A stretch of 64,000 nucleotides of DNA from Cladosporium sp. IMV 00045 (lineage: Eukaryota > Ascomycota > Dothideomycetes > Cladosporiales > Cladosporiaceae). This document shows positions 54,401 through 64,000 of the stretch, piece after piece; position 1 is the first letter of the stretch, and each line of letters opens with the position of its first letter. The notes below the pieces were generated by a model that worked only from the letters and a program-made list of their open reading frames with translations, ran no database searches and was not told the origin of the DNA. The position numbers and the translations under genes are program-made. The stretch covers positions 1 to 64,000 of the forward strand of contig MSJI02000649.1 of assembly GCA_001931905.2 (NCBI GenBank), given 5' to 3'.

Positions 54401-55602
54401 GTAACGGTCGAGTACTCAAAGTTGCAAGGCCAATCCTTTTATCGCAAGAGTCTGAATGCTCTGAAGTTACACATGCGTGCAATGCACTTATCGACAAGCT
54501 ACAACGCGCCGGACACGGTGCTCAGCAACCTGCACCATGCCTTTACTGAGGTCGCACACAAGAGCTACGCCTACATCAAATCGCTGCCCAATAGCAAGCA
54601 GCCGTCAGGCAAACTCATAATCAGTAAGTCTAACCACTAGCTCTCCCAACCACCAACCTTATCCAGCGGCTCGCAACTTGCATCGACAGCTAGCAGCCAT
54701 TATACTTTCGTCTAGAGTTCCCGCTGCGGGCTTCTCTCCGAGAAAAATAGCTTGACAGCTCGACTTGGCGATAGAGTTAGATGCGCTGTAGCTGTATCGT
54801 TGTTAGCAAGTACATGCCGAGCAAGCATGTTTGGTGGGGAGCTCGAAGAGAAACAAGGCACATGAACTTGCGCTAACACAAGCCCAACCTCTCACAGAAA
54901 CGGTGGACAATGTGATCAAACTCGCCTGCGCGCTCACCAAGACTCGCGCAGCACCCAAGAGCAAGACCGGTGCATCCTTCGAATGCGCCGTCAGCAATGT
55001 CCAAATCCGATGGTAAGCTTCCCATATTATTCACTTTCGTAATCCCAGCACCACATCACGACACATTCCCCATCCAAACTCCGCATCGAGAATACGAGAT
55101 CTCCAAAAGATCAACGATTCCGCACTCTCCCGGATCCGGGATCACGCATGGAATTGCATGCATGCAAGTAACATTCCCGCCAAGCGGAAAGAGCCCCAAT
55201 CGCATCCTTGCGGCTTTTTCTCCCATTCCCCACTCCATGCCGCCCGTTTTGTTTCAGCTTTACCTTGCATTTTTAGCTTCGCGCCACGGCTTGCGCGCCA
55301 CAGAGATCATCGAAACCGGGGATTTGCAGTCTGTGTGGGAATCAAGGAAGGGATGCAGAGTTATTGTGGCTTTTCTTGGTCAAATCTCGCTTTTCTATAC
55401 ACAAGGACGACGATCCTGGTTCCTTAATTATTGACTTGTTATCGACAGGCTCGCGTGCTCGGCTTTCACGGCCGTGTTTCAGCGGCGGCAGACGAAATTC
55501 GGGACTCTACTGGCTTGGTTGGCGAAGCAGAGGGATAGCAAGGCGCTGCGGGCGCAGGCCGCGTTGTTGCGTGGTGTGGTGGAGCGGAATGGGAGGCGGT
55601 GA
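51489..55602 (+). CDS. TERT: Telomerase reverse transcriptase, four frame breaks
   Basis: Exons 51489..51884, 51978..54623, 54898..55012 and 55449..55602; splice phases all match (0, 1, 2). TERT copies its RNA template onto chromosome ends. Landmarks in order: N-terminal VPLLQEYYQEVHSLRTYL; SHLLCHGYQRS; T-motif FPRQFGLHNVF; SIDRFIRVRRYETISLH; FYFRHDVWKAM; VRLLPKEEGMRPIINLRRR (motifs 1-2); motif A KVDVKSCFDTIPQ; motif B' GIPQGSIVSSLLCSYFYAEL; motif C LLRLIDDFLVIT; motif E FPYCGNAINTVTLD; C-terminal helices ending LACSAFTAVFQRRQTKFG. Catalytic aspartates are present. The frame changes near 52962-52976, between 53312 and 53370, near 53465-53475 and near 54305-54311. Each change looks like one missing base, and adding four bases gives 3315 nt, about 1104 aa. 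No other in-frame stops. Likely sequence error, but a decayed gene is not excluded. The last two introns (274 and 436 nt) are long for this locus. Confidence 0.88.
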
Positions 55603-57686
55603 CATTCTGGAGGGATGTGAGGCGTCGAGGTGCGGCTCGGTTTTGACAGAAGTAAATAGCAGTTTCTACGGCACAGGTTGTTGTTTTACGCAATAGGCGC
55701 GGGAGACGGGACGGTAGAGACTAAGATCTTCGACTTGATGAACATGGCCATCGGTGATGAATGATGATGATGATGATGATGGTGCTTGAGGGCTGCCAGG
55801 TTCTTGTTTCTATAACGAGCTCGACGGCGGGAATTGCTTTACCTCGCCTTGATGAAAGATGATCTGCGATTTTCTTGGGCTCATCAAATCGCAGCACCGA
55901 AATGACCGCCTGGTGGTATCCAGCCGGCTTCCCAAGATCTTGCAATTGGAAAAAGGCCCGCATTCTCGGTCACGAATTATACATGTATAGTGCATTCAAG
56001 CAACTCGAACTATGCACCAGAAATTAATGATGAAATCCAACCGCAATCTCGCACTCCTCGCGTTCGGACGGGATTCCCTCTTGGACTTGAGCCTTCCTGC
56101 CGCAAAAGGTGGCCGTAGCACCGGCGAAGAAGCAAGAAAGCAAGAAAGCCCGGGTTGAACATCGGACAACGGCTGGCTAGCTGACGGCTGTCCGCAGCCG
56201 CTGGTGGCCTTGATTTTCTTGTTCGCGATGCGGCAATGGGGCGACGGGCGATTTCTCGCGATGAGAGAGCAAAAAGCCCATCATTTTTTTCTTCCTATCC
56301 CGCGATATCGCGGTATAGCTCAACCTTATCACATGCGGCTCCACACACACAAGAAACATACATGACCAGATGCAGCAATCAAGCATATGCGATCCAGTTT
56401 TCTACCTGCCGTTTTTGAGGGGATGCTATAGGAGGTATCTCCTCGTAGGAGGTACTATGGTACAAGAGTACAAGACGCGTGAAGAGCTCCCCCTCCAGCC
56501 ATCGTGTTTTCAGCCCATCCGTCATCTCCGCGTTTCATGGCGCAACAAGGCGCAGAGATGACATGCCTCATGCCTGGCTGCCGTGTTCAAATTTGACCAA
56601 CCAGCCAGTTACAGGCCGCAAGAGGCGCCCGGGTTTTGGCGGCTAGCGCTTGCGGCGGTATGCACACACTCTCTGTGTGACGGTTTTGCGGCGGTTGGCG
56701 GTCGGGCGGTTGGCTGCGATCTAAGGAATGACGGCGGCATGGGAAGGCTGGCAGGAATGACGATTGCTGCTATGTTATGCCGCCGCCAACTTGCTTGCCG
56801 GTTGTAGCGTCACCGCCTGCGGGCTGTACAACAAGGCTATTGTTGACGATGATAAGATACTGCATGGTGATGTTGCTCGCCCAGCCACACAGCAGATCGT
56901 GCAGTGGAACTTGAAGGTAGGTGGAGGGGGCAGGGCAGTGCAATGCAGTGCAGGTTGAGGGTAGCTGCAGCTGTGGTTGATAGAGGAGATGCATGGGAGA
57001 GAGAAGAGCTGCATTTAGCTAAGGTATCTGCTATCAAGACAGACACACGCTCTCGTGTCTGTCTGACTGTCAGACTCGAGAGGCGTGTTTCAAAGAGAAT
57101 CCGTTTCTCGCGTGTCTTGAACCTCATCTCCCTCGGCCTTGACCATCACCATATCCACTCTTGATATTCCCAGGACGTGCGCAGTGACAGACACAGACAG
57201 AGCCTCGAGGTCTCGAACAATTGATGTTCATGGCCTTTGCTCTGCATCTTTTCCACTCTCGACTCAACGCGAGGACTCCATTAAACTTCCGGTGGTGAGG
57301 CCCGTTGATTGGGGCGTGGGAGCTACTTTCCCTCTTTTCAGCCTTTGCTTCCCCCCTGGCGTTGGTGAACGGCGCGCTAGGGACGCCGTCTTTCGCCCGC
57401 CCCTGATCTGAAGCTTCGATTCATTTGATCTCTCGACGACGGGCAAAGGCGAGAGGAAGAGACCAGGAGACTAGCACGGTTAGGAGACTAGCACCAACTC
57501 GCAGCCCTCCTAGTCCTCGTCCTAGCCGACGTCTTGACCAGGCGAGCGGAGTCCACGGCAGACATTAAGCTAACATCTGCGCACGCCCCGGTCGGTTTTG
57601 GCGTCTGGTCCATTCACCAACCCGTCGTCGCCTCTTGCACGCCCACTGCTAGCAGATTGAACTAGTCAACGCACCAGCACGCACTC
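55603..57686. other. 2.1-kb intergenic region
   Basis: Largest gene-free stretch. Holds a short (ATG/GAT)n run at about 55757-55780 and a 14-bp perfect palindrome CCGCGATATCGCGG at 56300-56313. Toward 57.2-57.68 kb it becomes a C/T- and A/C-rich leader for the TBC gene. No gene recognised. Confidence 0.5.
55757..55780. repeat. (GAT)n microsatellite
   Basis: About seven consecutive ATG/GAT triplets in non-coding DNA. Seen directly. Confidence 0.8.
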
Positions 57687-60308
57687 ATGGCGCACCTGGT
57701 CCCGGCTCGTCGTCCTCCAATTCTTACCGCAAACAACAATCTGCAACCCTTCGACCTCGACTATTGCTGCTACTTGGACGAAGCGAGCAGCGATTTTGTC
57801 AATTCCAAGATCAACAACAACCACCTCCCTCGCAACTACATCCACCACCCTGACTTCACCTTCGCTGATCCCTCCTTACATCACAACTCCCGTCTGCCCT
57901 CCGCCCACCGCTATCGTCACGCCCTTGACTCGCGACATGAATATTTGCATTCTTTAATCACCTCGAATTTCCCTTCAACAACCGTCTGGAGCGGATTTGG
58001 AGCCGGCAAGCAGGCTGTCCTAAGCGTCAGCGTCCCCAAGACCGCCGCAGTCCCGCTCGCTGCGCGAGGCGGACACAGAGGAAGCATGGCCTACCGAACA
58101 CCCGCTGAGCGGGCACACAGCATTATGATCGCTGAAGAGCCTGTAATTGAGACAGCACCGAGCTCACCACCAGAGTTGAGCTACAGCAAGAGTTCGAAAA
58201 GCAGCTCATCGTCCTGTCGATCATTGTCCCTCGATGGAGCGAGCACGGAGAAGCTGGCCAACTTCGAAGACATCACCCTGGAGGAGAATGAACGAAACTC
58301 AGTCGAGGATTGCAACCTGAAACCCGAAAGCAGACCTACATTAAAGCGTCCACCACGGCCGACGGAGAATCTCGACGTTGCTAAGCGCAATGGCGCACCC
58401 CGGTACAGCGAACCCCCCATGACGAACGGCAATGCAAGGGGTCCCTCCAGCCTGCAGGTCGGCCCGCCCATGGGTCGTGGTATGCGCAGAGGGTTTACCA
58501 GTCCCTCCCAGTCCAGCTTCCGCAGAAACTCATCACGGTCTCCCTCGCCTAACAAGGGCTTAATGTCATCACCACTCTCACCCGACGTCACTACCCCCAA
58601 GGTCTCACACGAAAGCGGCCTTTTCGCAAGGCGATCATCATGGCAACCTGGCAAGAAGACTACCAAAGAGCTGGAAGCGGAATACGACGACCTCGACGAA
58701 GAGGTCCCCGATGAGGCCATCCTCGAAAACGTCCCATTCACACCAATCCCCGGCCAGCCGCGAGTTAGTCGCTCGCCTAGCCCGCAAAGGCAACCTTCCT
58801 ACAGTAATCTGCAACCAATCGGCGCGCATGCTTCATTACACTCCGCCAATGTCCCCAAGAATGCAAAGCGTCCACATGGTCCCCTGAGCCGGTCCCCTCG
58901 CTCGCCGAAACACCCCAGGCCTAAGATGCCACCGAGCAACGCAACTGTAAGCTCATTCCCACCTGAGCCTTTCGGCAGACCACAACGATCAAAGTCGTGG
59001 ACCGACGATTTGAATGAGGAGGCTCGTCAGCTGTCTGCAAAATTAGAAGAATACGCCGAACGAACGTCAGGTGACAAACTGCGCTCTGCGCCTGGAAGCG
59101 CTTCGAACAGCCCGCCGAGAAATAGCTTTCAGAGGAGCACGACTGCCCCGAGTCTCGCAGAGATGCCTCCCGTGCAAAAGGGGAACATCATGATCGATCC
59201 CTTGCCGATCAGCAAGGAGAAGGAGGCCGTTCTCACTCGCACACGACCGTCCTGGCTACCGCCCAAGTGTCAGAAGGAAGAGAAGAAGCACATGAAGGAG
59301 TGGGAGCAAATGATGGCGCGCGCTGCTGAGAACGAGAAGAAGCGCGCTTCCAAGGAGAAGGCGGCGTTGGAGAATAAGACTGAGCTGGATGGCAATATTG
59401 CGCGCATCTGGGAGCAGCATGTGCTGCCCAATTGGGATGCTGTCATTCACGAACCACGCACGCGCGAGCTCTGGTGGCGCGGCGTCACTCCTGCTGCGCG
59501 TGGACTCGTCTGGCCGAAGGCAATTGGAAACGACTTGTCTCTTTCGACCTCCTCGTACACTGCAGCGCTCGCTCGTGTCCAGCAAATCGAAGCTCGCCTT
59601 GATGCGCTTCCCTCGGAGGAGCGTGCCAAATCCAAGGAGGCAACATGGCTCGACGCCATCGCCCGCGATGTTCCTACGGTCTTCCCAGACTTGGGCATCT
59701 TCAACTGCTCGCCACCCTCTCCTGCACAGCAAAACCTCTCCAACGTCCTCAAAGCCTACGCTCTCTACCGCTCCGACGTCGGCTACGTCTACGGCACCCA
59801 CCTGATCGCCGGCCTCCTCTGCTTGCACGTCTCGACCTCCGAGCCAGCAACCGCCTTCGTCGCCCTCGCCAACCTCCTCAACCGACCCACCCCGCTCGCC
59901 TTCCTCGTCCACGACCAAACAGCAATGTCCCGCACCTACGACCTCGTCCTCAGCACTCTCAAATACAAATCGCCCACACTTCACGCCCACCTCACCTCGC
60001 CCACCCTCGACATCAGCCCCTCAGAACTCCTCGACCCGCTCTTCCGCTGCCTTTTCGCGTACAACCTCCCGCACACCCACGCCGCGCGCGTCTGGGACCT
60101 CTACGTCTTCGAAGGCGACAAAGCGCTCGTCCGCTCCGCCGTGGCGGTTCTCGCCAAACTCGAGCCGAAATTGTACGGCGGCCGCAACGAGGTGCTGGAG
60201 CTTCTCGGTTGGGGTTTCGAGGGGAGATGGGAGCTGGGCTCGGAGGAGGAATTTGTGGAGTCGGTCCGTGAGGCGGGCAAGGTCGATTCCAGGAAGAAGT
60301 CGACTTGA
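57687..60308 (+). CDS. TBC-domain (Rab-GAP-like) protein
   Basis: Single exon, 873 aa. Residues 1-540 are disordered and rich in Ser/Pro/Arg with many SP sites (phospho-regulation likely). A charged helix follows (EEKKHMKEWEQMMARAAENE). The TBC domain runs from about 590 to 860: LWWRGVTPAARGLVWPKAIG, DAIARDVPTVFPDLGIF, ALYRSDVGYVYGTHLIAGLL, PLFRCLFAYNLPHTHAARVWDLYVFEGD. TBC proteins normally speed Rab GTP hydrolysis through an Arg in IxxDxxRTFP and a Gln in YxQG. Here these positions read IARDVPTVFP (Thr instead of Arg) and YVYG (Tyr instead of Gln), so catalytic activity is doubtful. Target Rab unknown. The ATG at 57687 is the first in frame after the leader. Confidence 0.9.
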   Translation: MAHLVPARRPPILTANNNLQPFDLDYCCYLDEASSDFVNSKINNNHLPRNYIHHPDFTFADPSLHHNSRLPSAHRYRHALDSRHEYLHSLITSNFPSTTVWSGFGAGKQAVLSVSVPKTAAVPLAARGGHRGSMAYRTPAERAHSIMIAEEPVIETAPSSPPELSYSKSSKSSSSSCRSLSLDGASTEKLANFEDITLEENERNSVEDCNLKPESRPTLKRPPRPTENLDVAKRNGAPRYSEPPMTNGNARGPSSLQVGPPMGRGMRRGFTSPSQSSFRRNSSRSPSPNKGLMSSPLSPDVTTPKVSHESGLFARRSSWQPGKKTTKELEAEYDDLDEEVPDEAILENVPFTPIPGQPRVSRSPSPQRQPSYSNLQPIGAHASLHSANVPKNAKRPHGPLSRSPRSPKHPRPKMPPSNATVSSFPPEPFGRPQRSKSWTDDLNEEARQLSAKLEEYAERTSGDKLRSAPGSASNSPPRNSFQRSTTAPSLAEMPPVQKGNIMIDPLPISKEKEAVLTRTRPSWLPPKCQKEEKKHMKEWEQMMARAAENEKKRASKEKAALENKTELDGNIARIWEQHVLPNWDAVIHEPRTRELWWRGVTPAARGLVWPKAIGNDLSLSTSSYTAALARVQQIEARLDALPSEERAKSKEATWLDAIARDVPTVFPDLGIFNCSPPSPAQQNLSNVLKAYALYRSDVGYVYGTHLIAGLLCLHVSTSEPATAFVALANLLNRPTPLAFLVHDQTAMSRTYDLVLSTLKYKSPTLHAHLTSPTLDISPSELLDPLFRCLFAYNLPHTHAARVWDLYVFEGDKALVRSAVAVLAKLEPKLYGGRNEVLELLGWGFEGRWELGSEEEFVESVREAGKVDSRKKST

Positions 60309-62282
60309 AGATGTTCAGCCTGAAGGCAAAACGGCGAAGATGCTCCCTGGAGGAATCGAATACGAAAACGTCTAGTCTGGGAGCAAGATCTCCCCATAAC
60401 ACAGATGGACGCACGAACTCCTGAATTAACCGCGCGTGCTAGAACATGCATGGAATCACACACCACCACATACGACTCTGACGGCACGCGAAATTAGCAA
60501 CAAAAAGACCAACTTGACAAAGTCTCCCCTATTCTCGTTCTCTCTACCGCGCTAGCGCCTGGCCAGAGAGCCGTGTTTTTGGACAAAACAGCAGAGAGAA
60601 AGAAGAAGGAAGAGAGACTGTTGGCATAATAACGACGGACCAAGACACAACCCGACTGCGACTGCGACTTGCGATCTCTTTTGACTTTTGAACACACCTT
60701 TCATTCTCTTACTTTTCTTCTTCTTTTTTCTAAAGTCTAATTGGACACAAACCAACCCACCAAACCACGGACAGCCAGCCAGTCAGACATCAAGGGCTAA
60801 AGAACCGGATGCATAGGGACACTGCTGGCTGCAGACTCAGACGGACTTTTCCTTTTCTCTTCACTTTACTTTACCTTCCCTTCTGTTCAATTTTTTTCTT
60901 TCGTGTTTACTATTATAAGACCCAGGCAAGAGGACACTGGTATTACATTATTACTTATTCGACACTAGTCTTCTATCCCTTTCATTTCTTCATTTCTTGA
61001 TTTTCGACTCTCGTAATTCGAACAAAGAGCCAATGAGAGACTGGTCTAATGTCAGGACTGGATGGGAGAGCCCGTGTCTCTTTTTTCTCCTCTGATCCTG
61101 GATTCGATTCTTCCTGAGATTCAGTCTGTGAGTTGGAAATGGCATTGGAAAAGACAAGAAAGACGTTGGAAAGGCAAAGGAATAACGGAGGAAAGGAAGG
61201 AAAGGGAATTGTACGTAGATTCGTACAGTGTATTATTCTGATTGATACTACCGGGGACCTTCTTTCGGAAAAGGGTTTGCTTCGACTTTCTACGAGAAGA
61301 CTTTTTACAGTACATTGATTAGCTCAATTTTAGGGGAGACGTTAGGGGAGATGTTAGGGGAGGGAAGGGAAGGCGAGGGGAATGGAGGATGGTTGGGAAC
61401 TGGTAAGTGAAGAAGAACGAGACACAGCTTGAATTATGCATTTGCTAACGAATCGATACAGACTGGCATGGTTTTGAATGAAAATCGGGCTGAATGGCTA
61501 TTATGTACCACCCACCGGCAACGCCTCCCCATGTACCTTTCCATCGACCTACTCATCGAGCGATCCTGCAGTTCTAAAATCCTTCCCGCAACAGAACAAT
61601 ATGCGCTTTCCGTATCTTTTCCTCCCTGCAAAGCAGACCTGTTCTTATTCCCTCAGACCTACACTCGCTTTGATAGCGGCATATTAAAGTGCTGGCGAGA
61701 CGTGAGTTGGCAGACATTTGGTGGGAATGCGTGGTAAGTGGGCGAAGGAGGCGAGTGTGTTCATACAAAGATATTCGATGTGGTGGCTTGCTGATCGTTG
61801 CGCGTAGAATACCCTCGAACTGTTGAAGGCTAGGGATGTGAGAGACTGTGTAAGTCGGCCTTGAACAATGCTAATGTGGTTGGGCTTGGTTTCTACACGG
61901 CGCATAGGTTGGGTTGGTCGAATTTTCTGGAATATGACTTGGACGAGACGCAAGAGAAGGTGAGGGGTGAAGGATAGTTATTACGCTTGCTAACAGAAAT
62001 ACGGCTGTAGACGAAGCAGAATGACTTGTGGCCGATCGATGGCCTGGGGGAATCCATTTGATGGAGAACGAAAAGAAACACTGAAACGCCCGACTGAACG
62101 TCTCTCGATCGACATCCTGGTATCTCCTGCACTTTGACTGCAACACCTTCGACGGATCCTACACTGGGAATCGATCAGTTTCTCTTCTCCCGGATGCCTA
62201 TTAGGGTCAGGATGAGACGTACGATACGATCCCTTCTTTTCTCAGGCTTGTCCGGGTGCGGCTGAAGAGGACGCTCAGTGCA
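60309..62282. other. 2-kb intergenic region
   Basis: Between convergent genes. Contains T/C-rich runs at 60700-60990 and a G-rich 12-bp tandem repeat at 61330-61365. Short frames on both strands are not protein-like. A long UTR or non-coding RNA could be here but nothing in the sequence proves it. Confidence 0.5.
61330..61380 (+). repeat. G-rich 12-bp tandem repeat (TTAGGGGAGAYG x3), G-quadruplex candidate
   Basis: Three units starting at 61330, 61342 and 61354, followed by GGGAAGGGAAGG and GAGGGG. At least four G-runs of three or more in ~50 nt. Telomere-like in wording but internal and only three units. Confidence 0.7.
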
Positions 62283-62495
62283 TCAAGTGCGGTGAGATCG
62301 ACGCAACTGGAGGTAGCCAATGACGACGGCTACGATGGCTAGGATGGAGGCGATGATCCCGAAGATGATGGCTATGACGAGCTCGGAGTTCGGTGAGATA
62401 GGGTCGTTGGTGGTAGGAGAGGTGGTGTTTAAAGCCAACGGGGTGGCAAAGTTGTATGGATTGGTGGAGTTGGATGGGAGTGGTGTGGGTGCCAT
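62283..62495 (-). CDS. Small single-pass membrane protein, 70 aa
   Basis: From the ATG at 62495: an N-terminal Pro/Thr/Asn-rich part (MAPTPLPSNSTNPYNFATPL; several Asn-x-Ser/Thr sites), a strong membrane helix (LVIAIIFGIIASILAIVAVVIGYL), then a short basic tail (QLRRSHRT). The layout predicts a type I-like orientation with a short cytosolic tail. An ATG 18 codons upstream is in frame but less likely. No family recognised. The clean membrane topology argues against chance, but there is no homology to support it. Confidence 0.5.
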   Translation of the reverse strand: MAPTPLPSNSTNPYNFATPLALNTTSPTTNDPISPNSELVIAIIFGIIASILAIVAVVIGYLQLRRSHRT

Positions 62496-63741
62496 GTTGA
62501 CTTCTTGATTGAGAGGTCTGGGATGGGATGGGTTTCGTTGTGAAATCAATCGAAGGGCATTGGCTCAGGCTTCGATCTCTTGACTGATTTGGATCTGATG
62601 AAGTTAGCGAGTTATTGAAATTGAAGTGAGAGAAACTTCGATCAAGGAAGACATGCCCGGTTTTAAATCTGCGCAGAACGACAACGAGGTCATGGCACTT
62701 GTGCCGTTGCAGAAGCACTTTGGTGGTTTCTAGGCCATTACGCCGGTGACCCGGCTTCAAGAGCGCGACGGGTGGCAGTGGCGACAAGAGAACCACCAAG
62801 ATGTTTCCTTAAAGGCACACTTTGCGGTGGTTGTCCAGTGCAAGACCACCAGAGAAGTTGTTAATACGGTAGAAACTTGGCGGGTCATCTAAAGCAAAAC
62901 CACATCCTTCCAGGGGCAGGTTACCGGACAAACAGGCGAGGCCAGCCTTGCGAGGGCGACATGTGTGGCCATACATGGGAGGCCACCAAGAAACATGCTC
63001 AAATGGTAGAAATCTGGTGGTGCGCCCTATGTCGGGCGGCAGCCTTTGATGGTGCGTCTGAAGGTGATCCGGTGAGGCTATCTTTACGAGCGGAGCGGCG
63101 TAGGTATGCATGCGCAGGAGCCCACCAAAAAACACCCGAAAGGGGGACGAACTTGGTGGTCTCTCCACTGCCTCAACGACTCCTTCGAACGCGAGTACTT
63201 AGAGAGACCTGCTGTGCGCACCTGGGGCCGGCGACACATGCATGGGATACCACCAAAGAACACCCAGATTGGGACGATCTTTGGTGGTCAATTGCCTGAG
63301 GAGGCGACTCGCGACAAGGGTGCTGGTGAATCACTTGGCGCTGATCTGAGGACCACCAAGAATCTGCCATCTCTGGTGAATATTTGGTGGTCTGGCTGCA
63401 GACCTCACACGGATGACGGGCTTACTAGGTAGGCTGCATGCCACCTCCGCAGCTGGGCGCTCTAAGCGCCCTTCGCCTACGACTGGTGTGGGGCCATCTC
63501 AACCCAAGAACCACCAAAGTATTGCCTGATCCTTACATATGACAACTGACGGTGCCTTGTCGCCTGCCCTATAATTTAGTTTGACAACTGGGTTTCGAAC
63601 TTGATTCTCTGGAAAACAGCTTCGACCTTGCAATCTGCGACATACAGTCTGCTCAAGCACTCGAGGCTCATCACCAAAAGCTCTTGTTTCTCTCGTTAAT
63701 CAGCATTTTCCTTAGCATTTTCGTGCGGATCACCTCAAACA
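62496..63741. other. Non-coding region carrying the palindrome array
   Basis: 1.25 kb upstream of the C2H2 gene. The frames crossing it repeat WWS/WWC peptides only because the DNA is repetitive (TTGGTGGT read as IWW/LWW), so I do not call them genes. The last 200 bp are likely the zinc-finger gene's leader. Confidence 0.6.
62718..63519. repeat. Array of six ~40-bp inverted repeats with ACCACCAA / TTGGTGGT arms
   Basis: Hairpin-capable units at about 62791-62832, 62844-62886, 62982-63023, 63122-63160, 63249-63288 and 63351-63392, with half-sites at 62719 (CTTTGGTGGTT) and 63510 (ACCACCAAAG). Best arms: 11 bp perfect in the fifth unit (ACCACCAAAGA with TCTTTGGTGGT) and 9 bp in the sixth (GACCACCAA with TTGGTGGTC). 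Loops of ~18-26 nt are related in some units (AAGAACACCC...GGGACGATC). Left arm always ACCACCAA, right arm always TTGGTGGT. Spacing is irregular, 53-140 bp start to start. Seen directly. Function unknown. Confidence 0.85.
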
Positions 63742-64000
63742 ATGCCGATCTGCCAGCTTTGTAATAGTATACTCTCTAGTTGCTCGTCACTCCGCCGCCA
63801 CAACAAATGCAAGCATCCTGATACAAACAGCGGCGTCGCAACATCAACCAAGAACCACCAATGTGACTTCTGCGGGCAAACTTTCGTCCGCATCGACGCC
63901 CTCAAGAGGCACGTCGGAATTCATGTTGTCTCGCACATGAGAGCAGATCGATGTTTTCTCTGTTTCAAAGGGTTCCGGCGCGACGACCTCAAACGACATG
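63742..64000 (+). CDS. C2H2 zinc-finger protein, 5' part only
   Basis: ATG in AAACAATGCC context; the gene runs past the window end. Three finger-like units are visible: CQLCNSILSSCSSLRRHNKC followed by KH, CDFCGQTFVRIDALKRHVGI followed by H, and CFLCFKGFRRDDLKRH (incomplete). Spacing C-x2-C-x12-H is right in the first two. Probably a DNA-binding transcription factor. It lies just downstream of the palindrome array. Family sure; specific identity unknown. Confidence 0.8.
   Translation, partial: MPICQLCNSILSSCSSLRRHNKCKHPDTNSGVATSTKNHQCDFCGQTFVRIDALKRHVGIHVVSHMRADRCFLCFKGFRRDDLKRH

Noticed and set aside
56300..56313. 14-bp perfect palindrome
   Set aside because: A single short palindrome of this kind can occur by chance in 64 kb, and no related copies were seen nearby.
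59256..59990. 244-codon minus-strand frame
   Set aside because: Antisense to the TBC domain. No independent support.
61330..61365. Telomere end
   Set aside because: Only three TTAGGGG-containing units, internal, with intergenic sequence continuing on both sides.
62809..63432. Open frames on both strands with repeated WWS/WWC peptides
   Set aside because: The repeated peptides come from the TTGGTGGT palindrome arms. Frames overlap on both strands and have no start context, domain or composition of a protein.
62718..63519. CRISPR-like array
   Set aside because: The repeats are inverted pairs with irregular spacing and variable loops, in a eukaryotic genome with no Cas genes.

Overview
This window is eukaryotic nuclear DNA from a filamentous ascomycete (Pezizomycotina). 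A dothideomycete is my best guess, from overall gene style only. The evidence is short GT-AG introns (mostly 54-151 nt) with CTAAC/CTGAC-type branch points, dense genes on both strands, long single-exon genes, and fungal families such as the GFA family, questin-oxidase-like proteins, SUR7 and a fungal N-terminal helical-domain/ankyrin protein. I recognise no bacterial operons, rRNA, tRNA or CRISPR. All splice sites were chosen by eye, using reading-frame continuity and family conservation.

Layout. 0-9.5 kb: IRE1 (ER stress sensor), a DUF427 protein, a GFA-family enzyme, a possible truncated gene, and a helical-domain/ankyrin protein. 10-22.2 kb: AP-3 delta adaptin, EMC2, a WW + PhoD-like phosphatase, the CAAX protease STE24, and a conserved-looking basic protein. 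22.5-34.8 kb: mitochondrial bL34, a poly-T tract with a 36-N assembly gap, RPS28, HIS1, an alternative NADH dehydrogenase, a branched-chain aminotransferase and CDC6. 35.5-47.7 kb: a LYAR-type zinc-finger protein, a CDK7-like kinase, mitochondrial mS41, ZW10, an orphan protein with internal repeats, and a SUR7-like membrane protein. 48.8-64 kb: a small secreted protein, a questin-oxidase-like enzyme, telomerase reverse transcriptase (TERT), a TBC-domain protein, a 70-residue membrane protein, an array of ACCACCAA...TTGGTGGT palindromes, and the start of a C2H2 zinc-finger gene that runs off the end.

Most genes are unlinked housekeeping functions: ER quality control, vesicle traffic, prenylated-protein processing, mitochondrial translation and respiration, amino-acid synthesis, replication licensing, transcription/cell-cycle kinase and telomere maintenance. 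Many neighbours are divergently arranged and may share promoters.

Two things stand out. First, five genes between 36.6 and 54.3 kb (LYAR-like, CDK7-like, ZW10, SUR7-like and TERT) together need nine single-base frame corrections. The large genes before 36 kb and the TBC gene after 57 kb need none. TERT alone needs four, after which its length is an exact multiple of three. Local sequence error is the simplest explanation, but it should be tested. Second, about 62.7-63.5 kb holds six related ~40-bp inverted repeats plus half-sites, in non-coding DNA upstream of the zinc-finger gene. I cannot match this array to a known element.
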